Below, in pieces: positions 8,872 to 17,100 of a stretch of DNA of 64,000 nucleotides (the first letter of the stretch is position 1; each line of letters begins with the position of its first letter). The translations under genes were made by a program, and so were the position numbers. The stretch comes from JAHIYU01 sp964476155 (lineage in GTDB: Bacteria; Krumholzibacteriota; Krumholzibacteriia; LZORAL124-64-63). Where the stretch lies: contig CAYYYS010000002.1 of NCBI GenBank assembly GCA_964476155.1, positions 62,001 to 126,000 on the forward strand. Direction: 5' to 3'. The notes beneath the pieces are model-generated. The model did no database searches. It was given only the letters and a program-made list of their open reading frames with translations, and was not told the origin of the DNA.

Positions 8872-9495
8872 ATGTCGAGATTCAAACTTTTTCCACTTAT
8901 GGCAGCGGGACTGGTGTTTACCGTCCTTGCCGGCGGCGGTTGTATTTTTTCACCTCAGAACGATGATGACCCGCCCCCCCCCCCGGACTCCGAAATCGTG
9001 TGGCCGGATACGCCTGAAAAGCTCATGGAAAACTTCAAGATTGCCTACTCTGGTATGGAGATCGACGATTACCGGGATATTCTGCACGCCGACTACAAAT
9101 TCGTATTCGCGAATGGGCTCGGAACCTGGGAACGCGACGACGACCTGCGTTCCACCGAGAACATGTTTGCCGGCAACCCGGGGGAGGACCCGGACACGGG
9201 CGCCATCAAACCGGGCGTTCAGAGCATTTCCGTCAATTCGCTCATCCTGATCGACGATTGGGTCCATGAGTCCCCCACTCATCCCAATTTCCCCGACTCG
9301 GAACGGGCCCTCTACGATGTGATGATCGTCTTCACCCTGGAGGGCGGCGATAATACGATCACCGTAGATTCACAGCAGCTTTTCTATGTCAAGTCCGAGG
9401 AGTTCGATATGGAAGACGGCACAACCAAAACCAAGTTCTTCCTGTTCGGCCAAGAGGATTTCGACGAAACAAAAAAATTGCTGATAGTCGACTGA
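8872..9495 (+). CDS. Small lipoprotein with NTF2-like layout
   Basis: A 207-residue lipoprotein. ATG 8872 is preceded by GGAGG at seven bases. The signal peptide ends LAGGGC (lipidated Cys about residue 23), and the mature start is CIFSPQNDDD followed by a run of prolines coded by an uninterrupted C tract (8973-8982). The body begins TPEKLMENFKIAYSGMEIDDYRDILHADYKFVF, a pattern like NTF2-like folds, and continues with strands such as YDVMIVFTLEGGDNTITV. It matches the preceding lipoprotein in leader, CIF motif and order. A strong terminator follows. Function unknown; probably an outer-membrane-anchored partner of the neighbouring barrel. Confidence 0.7.
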   Translation: MSRFKLFPLMAAGLVFTVLAGGGCIFSPQNDDDPPPPPDSEIVWPDTPEKLMENFKIAYSGMEIDDYRDILHADYKFVFANGLGTWERDDDLRSTENMFAGNPGEDPDTGAIKPGVQSISVNSLILIDDWVHESPTHPNFPDSERALYDVMIVFTLEGGDNTITVDSQQLFYVKSEEFDMEDGTTKTKFFLFGQEDFDETKKLLIVD

Positions 9496-9522
9496 TCCAT
9501 CCCGGATGAATCGCAACGATCG

Positions 9523-9551
9523 AAGGGAGCCCAACGGCTCCCTTCCTTTTT
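9523..9551 (+). terminator. Rho-independent terminator
   Basis: AAGGGAGCC (9523-9531), loop CAAC, then GGCTCCCTT (9536-9544), followed by CC and five T. It ends the barrel-lipoprotein unit. Confidence 0.85.
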
Positions 9552-9587
9552 GTTGGCAGGCGGCGGAGTGGCGGTTATCGTGTCCGC

Positions 9588-11054
9588 ATGCCAGCCCGGA
9601 AGAAAAAATCCCCCAAGAAGAAATCCCGCCAGGGACGGCGTTCCGGCGGTTGGTTGCGCGCCGGTAGGACCATCCTGCTCATTGCGGTCCTGGTCGCGAT
9701 CACCGGCACCGGTGTCTTGAGCTGGTCGCGCACCGACGCGGGCCGGGCCCGGCTGCTGCGTCTCGGTGTCGACCGGTACAGGGATCCGGTCCAGCGCGCG
9801 GTGGGCGAAGCGGTGGCCGAAGTGCTGCCCGCCTACCGGGGCGTCGCCGTGGCCGCCGATCCCGAAGCCGAGGATCCCCTTGTCTACGACTGGCCGCTAC
9901 CGGAAGCGGGAGACGAGGCGGTTATCCTGTGCCGGGTGGTCCGGGCACCCGAGGGCCTGTCATTATGGGAAGTCCAGGCGGCCTTGGCCGAGGCGCTGAG
10001 CCCCCGCGGCGCCGAGATTCTCTGGGGTGAGCGAATGACACGACCGAACGACCGTTGGTCGTCGGGCCGGTCCGTCGGCGAGGATGCCGCTCTGTTGCGC
10101 CTGGATCTGGGCGTCAGCGGGATCGCTACCCATACCCTGATCGTTCATCCCGAGCCGACCGACACGCCCCGGCTGCGTTGGGGCACCGACACCGAACACG
10201 AGCGGGCATCGGATCTGCTCGGGCCGCTGGATCGGCCCACCGTGGCGATCATCATCGACGACTGGGGCAACACCCAGAACGAGACCACGCGGGGGCTGCT
10301 CAAGTTGAACGAGCCCCTGACCCTGTCGGTCCTGCCCGGCTTGCCCTATTCGCGCCAATACGCCCTGAAGGCCACGGACCTGGCTTTGCCGGCGGCCGCC
10401 GCGACGGTGGGGCCCACCGGCGATGCTTCGCGGGAGCGGTTGGCGCGCGGGTGCCCGGTCACCCTGTCGTTGACTCGGCGCCGCGGGGGCGAACCGCCTC
10501 GCCGCCGCCGTGAGATCATGCTGCATCTGCCCATGGAGCCTCAGGAGTATCCCGGGGTCAACCCCGGCAAGGCGTTCATTCGTGTGGGCATGGGGCGTGA
10601 TGAGATAGAGACCCTGGTAATCGAGGCTCTGGCCGCCCTGCCGGGCGTGACGGGCGTCAACAACCATATGGGCAGCGCGGCCACGGCCGACCGCGCCACC
10701 ATGGAGCGGCTGATGGACGTGCTCGAGTCACGGGACCTGTTTTTCCTGGACAGCATGACCACGTCCCGGTCGACGGCCGCCGAGGTCGCTCGCGGGGCGG
10801 GATTGGCCACCTTGACCAGCCGCCTGTTCCTCGATCAGGCGAAACGCGATCCCGAGCAGGTGCGAACCCTCCTGGCGAGGCTGGTCCGGGCGGCCCGGGC
10901 CACCGGAGGGGTCGTGGGCATCTGCCATCCCTATCCCGAGACCCTGGCGGTCCTGGCCGAGGAGTTGCCGCGGTATCGACGGGCCGGTATTCGCTTTGTC
11001 ACGGCCTCGGAACTGCTGGCATTGCAACAGGAACGTGCCAGTGATCCGCGATAG
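9588..11054 (+). CDS. Divergent polysaccharide deacetylase, YibQ-like
   Basis: A 488-residue membrane-anchored protein of the divergent polysaccharide deacetylase family (YibQ, DUF610). It has a lysine/arginine-rich cytosolic start, one transmembrane helix (about 29-46) and a periplasmic NodB-like barrel. Family motifs: VAIIIDDWGN, LTLSVLPGLPYSRQYA, REIMLHLPMEPQEYP, GVNNHMGSAAT, LFFLDSMTTSRSTA and VGICHPYPET. Between PYSRQYALKATD and REIMLHLPMEP there is an unusual insertion of about 45 residues, Ala- then Arg-rich (LTRRRGGEPPRRRR), at a point where relatives are short. The enzymatic role is not established for the family; cell-envelope polysaccharide or division-associated roles are likely. 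Confidence 0.8.
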   Translation: MPARKKKSPKKKSRQGRRSGGWLRAGRTILLIAVLVAITGTGVLSWSRTDAGRARLLRLGVDRYRDPVQRAVGEAVAEVLPAYRGVAVAADPEAEDPLVYDWPLPEAGDEAVILCRVVRAPEGLSLWEVQAALAEALSPRGAEILWGERMTRPNDRWSSGRSVGEDAALLRLDLGVSGIATHTLIVHPEPTDTPRLRWGTDTEHERASDLLGPLDRPTVAIIIDDWGNTQNETTRGLLKLNEPLTLSVLPGLPYSRQYALKATDLALPAAAATVGPTGDASRERLARGCPVTLSLTRRRGGEPPRRRREIMLHLPMEPQEYPGVNPGKAFIRVGMGRDEIETLVIEALAALPGVTGVNNHMGSAATADRATMERLMDVLESRDLFFLDSMTTSRSTAAEVARGAGLATLTSRLFLDQAKRDPEQVRTLLARLVRAARATGGVVGICHPYPETLAVLAEELPRYRRAGIRFVTASELLALQQERASDPR

Positions 11055-11057
11055 ATA

Positions 11058-11086
11058 TTGACCCATAATCCCACAGAGGCTATAAT
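11058..11086 (+). promoter_or_regulatory. Sigma70-type promoter for secDF
   Basis: TTGACC (11058-11063), a 17-base spacer, and a perfect TATAAT (11081-11086), three bases after the upstream stop codon. It is the best housekeeping promoter in the window and leads into the secD leader. Confidence 0.8.
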
Positions 11087-11090
11087 TGCC

Positions 11091-11141
11091 CCTGGTTTTT
11101 CGCGGGTTACGCGGTGAACGATTCGTGGGGGCCCGCCCAGG
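11091..11141 (+). ncRNA. Structured leader RNA upstream of secD
   Basis: CCTGG (11091-11095) and GCGGG (11102-11106) pair with CCCGC (11132-11136) and CCAGG (11137-11141), forming a two-part stem with a six-base bulge. With the promoter just upstream and an intrinsic terminator at 11156-11179, this defines a transcript of about 85-90 bases: either an attenuated secDF leader or a small RNA. No known RNA family was recognised; the conserved SRP RNA domain is absent. Confidence 0.45.
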
Positions 11142-11155
11142 ACCGATCGCATCGT

Positions 11156-11179
11156 AAACACGTTAATGCGTGTTTTTTT
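11156..11179 (+). terminator. Intrinsic terminator/attenuator before secD
   Basis: AAACACG (11156-11162), loop TTAATG, CGTGTTT (11169-11175), followed by further T residues. It lies between the promoter at 11058-11086 and the secD start at 11245, so it would end most transcripts early unless read-through is allowed. Confidence 0.75.
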
Positions 11180-11244
11180 CTTGTTTGTGTCCGTGCTTTG
11201 CGGCGCGGCGCGTGTTGTCCGAGTGTCTTTATGGAGAGGTTCTC

Positions 11245-12960
11245 ATGAAGCGATCCTTCAATCTCAGGGCGTTGCTGGTGATCGTCGTGATCCTGCTCTC
11301 GCTTTGGGGGCTGTATCCGACGTTCCGCGCCTCGCGCGTCACCGACGAGATGCGTGAGCAGGCCGTCACCGACGCCGATCTCAAGTCTCAGATCGAAGGC
11401 TGGGAGACCAGGGCGATCCGCAAGGGTCTGGACCTGGAAGGCGGCATGTATATCGTTTTGGAAATCGACACCGAAGACCTGACGCCGGCCGAAGCCAGCG
11501 ACGCGCTGGAACGTGTGGTCGAGATCCTGCGCAATCGCGTCGATCAGTTCGGTGTGAGCGAGCCGGATATCAAGCCGCTGGGCACCAGCCGGATCATCGT
11601 GCAGTTGCCCGGCCTGCAGGACGTGGAGCGCGCCAAGCGCCTGATCGGTTCCACCGCGCGGCTCGAGTTCCGCATGGTGCGCCCGGTCGAGGATCTCGCC
11701 TCGGTGATCACCAAACTGGACGACACCTTCGCCGTAACGGCCGCGGGCGACACGCCGGTCGAAGAGGCCGAGACCGCGGACGCCGACACGGTTGCCGTGA
11801 CGGCCGCCCCCGGCGCCGACGACGCCCTCGATTTCGAGGCGCTGCCCACCCAGCCGGGTGAGGCGGGCGAGGGACCGACCGCCGAGCAATTGGCTACCCA
11901 TCCCTTCTCGTCGTATCTGATCGTCGATCAGGGGCTGATCCGCTATGTGGGCACGCCGATAGTGGTTCTGGAGCAGCATGTCGAGACGGTGAGGGAAATG
12001 CTCGACTCGCCCGAGGCCGGCGTGATTCCCCGCCACATGGAATTCCAGTTCGCCATGCAGTCGACCGATCTGGGCGGCGGGTTCGTGGGACATCCCATCT
12101 TCCTGCTCGATCGTCGGCCCGGCCTGACCGGCAACCGCCTGGTCAACGCCCGTAGCGCGCCGGACGTCGATCGTCCCGGCAGCTTCCAGGTGCATTTCAA
12201 CCTGGACCGCATGGGCGCCAAGCTCTTTGCCAAGTTGTCCGGCGAGAATATCGGTCGGAACATGGCCATCAGCCTCGACGGCAAGGTCAAGTCGGCCCCG
12301 GTGTTCAACAGCAAGATCCCGTCGGGTGACGGCGTGATCTCGGGCAGCTTCACCAGCATGGAAGCCCAGGACATGGCGCTGCTCCTGCGCGCCGGCGCCC
12401 TGCCGGTGGACGTGAGTATCGAGGAAGAACGCACCGTCGGTCCCAGCCTCGGCCGCGACTCGATCCGCCAGGGTCTGAACGCCGCCATGTATGGGCTGAT
12501 TCTGGTCCTGATCTTCGTGGTTTTGTACTACCGTCTGACGGGTTTTGTGGTCATGTTCGCGGTAGCCGTGAACATTCTTATCCTGGCGGCAGTGCTGGCC
12601 CAGTTCGGACTGGTGCTGACCCTGCCGGGCATCGCGGGCGTCATCCTGACCATCGGTATGGCAGTGGACGCCAACGTGCTGATCAACGAGCGCATCCGCG
12701 AGGAACTGCGGCGTAACAAGACCGCCCGCGCCGCGGTTGATTCCGGCTACTCCAACGCCACGCGCACGATCGTCGACGCCAACGTGACGACGCTGATCGC
12801 GGCGGCCATTCTGCTCTGGTTCGGCACCGGGCCTATCCAGGGCTTCGCCGTAACCCTGAGTATCGGCATCCTGTCCAGCATGTTCACGGCGCTGGTGATG
12901 ACCCGCGTCATCATGGAAGTCGCCACGTACAATCGTTCGCACGCCAAACTGAGCATCTGA
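11245..12960 (+). CDS. secD: Protein translocase subunit SecD
   Basis: The larger subunit of the SecDF proton-driven motor that pulls preproteins out of SecYEG. ATG 11245 follows GGAGAGG; earlier in-frame starts lack a ribosome site. Features: first transmembrane helix (LLVIVVILLSLWGLYPTF), the periplasmic P1 start KGLDLEGGMYIVLEID, GVSEPDIKPLG, and a C-terminal RND-like set of five helices with GLILVLIFVVLYYRLTG, ILTIGMAVDANVLINERIREE and GTGPIQGFAVTLSIGI. At 571 residues it is of ordinary length. An Ala/Asp-rich low-complexity stretch (about residues 165-215) lies within the periplasmic domain. secF follows after a 41-base gap. Confidence 0.95.
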   Translation: MKRSFNLRALLVIVVILLSLWGLYPTFRASRVTDEMREQAVTDADLKSQIEGWETRAIRKGLDLEGGMYIVLEIDTEDLTPAEASDALERVVEILRNRVDQFGVSEPDIKPLGTSRIIVQLPGLQDVERAKRLIGSTARLEFRMVRPVEDLASVITKLDDTFAVTAAGDTPVEEAETADADTVAVTAAPGADDALDFEALPTQPGEAGEGPTAEQLATHPFSSYLIVDQGLIRYVGTPIVVLEQHVETVREMLDSPEAGVIPRHMEFQFAMQSTDLGGGFVGHPIFLLDRRPGLTGNRLVNARSAPDVDRPGSFQVHFNLDRMGAKLFAKLSGENIGRNMAISLDGKVKSAPVFNSKIPSGDGVISGSFTSMEAQDMALLLRAGALPVDVSIEEERTVGPSLGRDSIRQGLNAAMYGLILVLIFVVLYYRLTGFVVMFAVAVNILILAAVLAQFGLVLTLPGIAGVILTIGMAVDANVLINERIREELRRNKTARAAVDSGYSNATRTIVDANVTTLIAAAILLWFGTGPIQGFAVTLSIGILSSMFTALVMTRVIMEVATYNRSHAKLSI

Positions 12961-13001
12961 CAGGGCTGTGACTGGGGACCAGGCGTCCCGGGAGAGATAC
13001 A

Positions 13002-13922
13002 ATGGAATTTCTGACGAATACGAACTTCAAGCTCGTCGACAAGACCCGGTACACTTTTGTGCTGTCGGCCATCTTGATCCTGGCGGGCATAGCGTCGCTG
13101 ATCATGCACGGCGGTCCGCACCTGGGCATCGATTTCACCGGCGGTACCATCCTGCAGGTGCGTATCCTGCCGGCGCCCGAGTTGACCGAGGTGCGCGACA
13201 TGCTGGAAGGGGCCGGTTTCGCCGGCGTCCAGGTCCAGGACTTCGGATCACCCGAGGAACTGCTGATCACCTTTGCCGACGTGGAGAGCGGCCAGTTGGA
13301 TGCGGCCGAAGAGATGAAGGCGATTCTGATCGCGGGCCTGCCCGAGTCGACCGTGGAAATGCGTCGCGAGGAGTCGGTGGGACCGAAGATCGGCGGGGAA
13401 CTCAAGACCGCGGCCATGAACTCGGTGGTCGCCGCCCTGGTGCTGATCGTCCTCTACATCACCGTGCGCTTCGTCTTTCGTTACGGCATCGCGGCGATCA
13501 TCGCCCTGCTTCACGACGTGATCATCACGCTGGGTATCTTCTCCCTGCTCGACAAGGAGATCACCCTGAGCATCATCGCGGCGTTCCTGACGATCATCGG
13601 GTACTCGCTGAACGATACGATCGTGGTTTTCGACCGTATCCGCGAGAACATGAAGCTGCGCCGGCGCGAGTCGTACCGTGACGTGATCAACCGGTCCGTC
13701 AACGAGACTCTCAGCCGTACGGTCGTGACCTCGCTGACCACCCTGTTCGTGGCCGGCACTCTTTTCGTACTCGGCGGCGCGGTGATCCACGACTTCGCCT
13801 TCGCCCTGTGCTTCGGCGTGCTTATCGGTACCTACTCGTCGATCTTCATCGCCAGCCCGGTGCTGGTATGGTGGAACCAGCGCTACATCAGCGATCCGCG
13901 ACGGTCGCGGCCGAGCATGTAG
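13002..13922 (+). CDS. secF: Protein translocase subunit SecF
   Basis: Partner of SecD in the SecDF translocation motor (306 residues). Diagnostic features are the N-terminal helix, HLGIDFTGGTILQVR, the family signature RREESVGPKIGGEL, and the membrane part with ITLSIIAAFLTIIGYSLNDTIVVFDRIREN and SLTTLFVAGTLFVLGGAVIHDFAFAL. ATG 13002 follows GGGAGAG. A complex hairpin region begins at its stop codon. Confidence 0.95.
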   Translation: MEFLTNTNFKLVDKTRYTFVLSAILILAGIASLIMHGGPHLGIDFTGGTILQVRILPAPELTEVRDMLEGAGFAGVQVQDFGSPEELLITFADVESGQLDAAEEMKAILIAGLPESTVEMRREESVGPKIGGELKTAAMNSVVAALVLIVLYITVRFVFRYGIAAIIALLHDVIITLGIFSLLDKEITLSIIAAFLTIIGYSLNDTIVVFDRIRENMKLRRRESYRDVINRSVNETLSRTVVTSLTTLFVAGTLFVLGGAVIHDFAFALCFGVLIGTYSSIFIASPVLVWWNQRYISDPRRSRPSM

Positions 13923-14001
13923 TTTGTGTACGACGCGCGAGCGCGCGTTCACAAACGTGTCGTATGCAGCCGACGCTTCGCGCGGCTGATACGACATGTT
14001 T
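13922..14001 (+). other. Overlapping palindromic hairpins after secF
   Basis: Hairpin A pairs GTTTGTG (13922-13928) with CACAAAC (13950-13956), with an inner ACGCGC/GCGCGT stem. Hairpin B pairs 13953-13965 with 13989-14001 (including TGTCGTAT/ATACGACA) and continues inward with CAGCCG/CGGCTG. Both use bases 13953-13956, so they are mutually exclusive in their outer arms. The region is non-coding and separates secF from the kinase gene; the role is unknown. Confidence 0.6.
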
Positions 14002-14017
14002 GACGACAGACGGACGG

Positions 14018-14050
14018 AACGGGCGCCTCCAGGGGCGCCCGTTGTTGTTG
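14018..14050 (+). terminator. Terminator after secDF
   Basis: AACGGGCGCC (14018-14027), six-base loop, GGCGCCCGTT (14034-14043), followed by GTTGTTG. A strong stem with a modest T-rich tail. Confidence 0.6.
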
Positions 14051-14148
14051 TAGAGGTATTTAACGAGAGGCAGGGGCGGGATGATGAGCTACACTTATGG
14101 GTGTCTGTCGATCCACGTTCCGGGCTGGAACCGCGCAACAGGAGGCGC

Positions 14149-17100
14149 ATGACTCCCAAGCGGATAAACTTGCCGTCGTTGGCGATCCTGATCGTGCTAC
14201 TCGTCCAGGGCGCCGCTTTCATCCGGGCGCTGAGGTCGGGGAGTGGCGGCGACGTGACGACGGTATTTTGGCTGTCGACCCTCGCGGTGCTCACGATCGT
14301 CCTGGTCTACCGGCGTACGAGCCCTATACGTCGGAGCGGTCTGGCGTTGCTGCTGATCGTGCAGATCCTGCTGTTGGTGTCCGGACTGGCGGCCCTGTCC
14401 CTGCATCAGCGCGACCCTGAGACCTGGGCGTTGGCACAGCGCGCCGAACTGGAACCCCGCATCCGTGACATCCAGGAACTCGTGCCGCGTCTGCCGGCGC
14501 TGGTGGATTCCCTGCTCACGACGACGGTGGAGCCGGAGGCGACGTTGTCCGCCATGGTCTTGAACTGGCGGCAAGACATCGTTCCCGGCCAGCGTTTCCC
14601 TTTGTCCCTGGCCTTGTGGCAGGACGGCGAGCGAACCGGCTGGACCAACAATCTGGAGCCGTTCCCGGGGGACGGCCTGCCTGATGTTCGTGAGCGGCCC
14701 CAGGTGGCTCGCGGACGATCCGGCTGGTATCTGCGGGGATCGGTCACTTGCCCCGACGGTCTTCTCGAGTGGCAGATCCGTCTGGCGGCGTCGGTCGGGA
14801 CCACGGACGGAGCGCCGGCGACCGGCGAGGTGCGCGGTCAGGTAGTACTGGCCAGCGAACCCACGCGCGGCCGATGGCACGGGACTGCCGAGCACGGCTT
14901 GCGCTATACCACCGATATCGCCCTGGAAACCGCTCCGTCGGACATGGAACTGCCTCTGCTGAGGCTGACCGCCTCGGTGCCGCCCCTTCGCGCCTTTCAC
15001 CAGAAGATGGCCGTGCGCGTGGCGCTCATTCGCCTGGTCCTGTGGGGTGTGGCCCTGGCGGGCGCCTGCTGGTGGCTGGGCGGCGGGGTCTGGTTGCTCG
15101 CGGGACTGTGGATTGCGCGCGCGGGTTGGGCGGTCGCCGATCTTTTTGTACGCGTCCAGTCGGTGCTGACGCGGTCCTATCTGGAGACCGGACCCCGAGA
15201 CCTGTCGAGCCTGCTCGACCCCGCCTATTTTGGTAGTGGCTGGGGGGGCGGGCTGTACGCCACGACCCTTGATGCCGTCCTGACCGGTCTGTTGCTGGCC
15301 GTGACGTCGTGGATGGTCGGCCGAACGATTCGCACGGTCGACGTGGGCGGTGTCCAGACCGGTGGCGTCGCGCGCCGTCTTCAGCCTCTCGTTTTCGCGG
15401 TGTTGGCGGTGGTGCTGTTCCTGATCCAGGATCGGATCGTCCACGAGATCGTGGCCAACGCAAATCCCCGGCTGATCGGACCGAAGGTTCCCCTGCGTTT
15501 TGCCTCTTTCTGGGGGTTGCACCTGGCGCTGCTGGCCAGCGGCATGGCCGTGACCGGTCTGCTGGTGGGCCTGGCCGCGCGGTTGCGGCGCGCGAGCCGG
15601 CGCAGCGCCGGAATCGTCGTTCTGTTGGCGATGGTCGCCCTGGCTTTGCTCGCGGGGCCCTGGTTGCCTTTCTGGTCGCGGTTGACCCTGCCGCCGCTGG
15701 TCCTGCTGCTCTGGTGGGGGACGGGTCTGTTGCCGGCCGGCGACTCGACCATGCGCCGTCTCATCTGGCTGCTGCCCGTACTCGTGGCGGCTTTCTGGAA
15801 CTACCTGGCTTGTGGGCACGCCTATCAGGATGGGACGCGATCCTGGTTGCTGCGCAAGTCGGCCGATATCGTCGAGCCCCAGCACGACTGGGTGAGCTTC
15901 CTGATGGAGGACCTGCTCGGCGAACTGGCGGCCGCCGAAGCCGAGCGGGAGATCACGCCCGGCGCCCATGCCGTCGAGGCCGCCGAACTCTGGCAGAACT
16001 GGTCCGCGTTTGCGCTGTGGCAGGAGGTGGGCATAGACGATCTCGGCCTGCCCTGTCGCGTGGAAATTATCGATGAGGATGGCGCGACCGCGAGCCTGTT
16101 CGCCTCGGGGTTCTTTCGCGATTACGGTTATGAGGCCACTGAGCGCGGCGAATGGACCGTGGGTCGCCCGGTGACGCCAAGGCCCGGGCACAGTCTGAAT
16201 ACCTACCTGCAGACCGAGCGCCGTCGCTTTACCGACGGTGAGGAGCGGATCCTGCGCGGCGAGGTCGAACGGCTGGCCGGCAACGGCTGGTTGAGTCTGG
16301 AGCTGCCGGTCCAGTCCTTCCGGACCAGGACCCTGCTCGATCAGTTGGCGGGTGAGCGTCTGGTCGGCGACACCCGGGGCTATCTGCCCCGCCTGGAAGT
16401 GGATCAGCCCCTGCTGATGTTGCGCAGTGACGGGCGCGGCTGGCGCGGCACCGGTGGCGCCGACCTGCCCGATCATGGGTCCGAAGATGCGGTGGTGTCG
16501 CTGCGCTCGGGGGCACGCGAGTGGGGAATGGTATCGGCCGCGGGAGAGGGGCACCTCTGTTTGTGGCGAGACGACGTCGCGGCCGCGGACGTCGAGACAG
16601 AGGGTGGAGGTTTCCTGTTGGGTGTGCGGATTCCGACCCTGAGCGACCGCTTGCTCGATTTCTCGCGGCTCATTCTGTTGGATCTCCTATTGCTGCTTTT
16701 TCTGGGCGGAGGCCTGCTGGCCGTCGTTTCGCTGGTCAAGTGGCGTCGTCCGTTCATGCTCGGTTTTCAAGCCCGCTTCCTCGTCGTATCACTGGTTCTC
16801 GGCTTGTTGCCTCTTTTGCTGGCAGGGACTTTTATCGACCGTCTGAGCCGTGAATGGCTGGCCGACGCGTCTCGTACCGACACGCGTGAGGGTCTGGAGG
16901 CGGCCGGCGAGCAGTTGCATGGTCTCCTGTCCGAACAGGCGCGCGCCCTGGCCGGAAGCGATTATATCGCCGGCCTGCTTTCCAGCCGCCTGGCCGGAGA
17001 ACGGCCCCTCGGACCGTTCTCGTCGCGTCAGGCCATGGTCTTCGCCGCCGCTGGCGACCTGTTGCTCGACGAGACCCTCAGCGACCTGGACGTGGACGAA

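Noticed and set aside
11091..11179. SRP (4.5S) RNA or 6S RNA
   Set aside because: The conserved SRP domain IV (GGAAGG ... AGCAG) and 6S bubble are absent; size and structure fit a leader or unknown small RNA.
11166..11357. VemP/SecM-like arrest peptide upstream of secD
   Set aside because: The frame begins in the terminator loop without a Shine-Dalgarno and runs far into secD; no arrest motif seen. Kept only as an idea in the leader finding.
11107..13002. 631-codon minus-strand open frame opposite secD
   Set aside because: Antisense shadow of secD caused by high GC in codon position 3; composition is His/Arg/Gln-rich and has no family motif.
14197..16554. 785-codon minus-strand open frame opposite the giant kinase
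   Set aside because: Gln/Arg/Pro-rich shadow with no start signal; the plus strand encodes a consistent membrane kinase.
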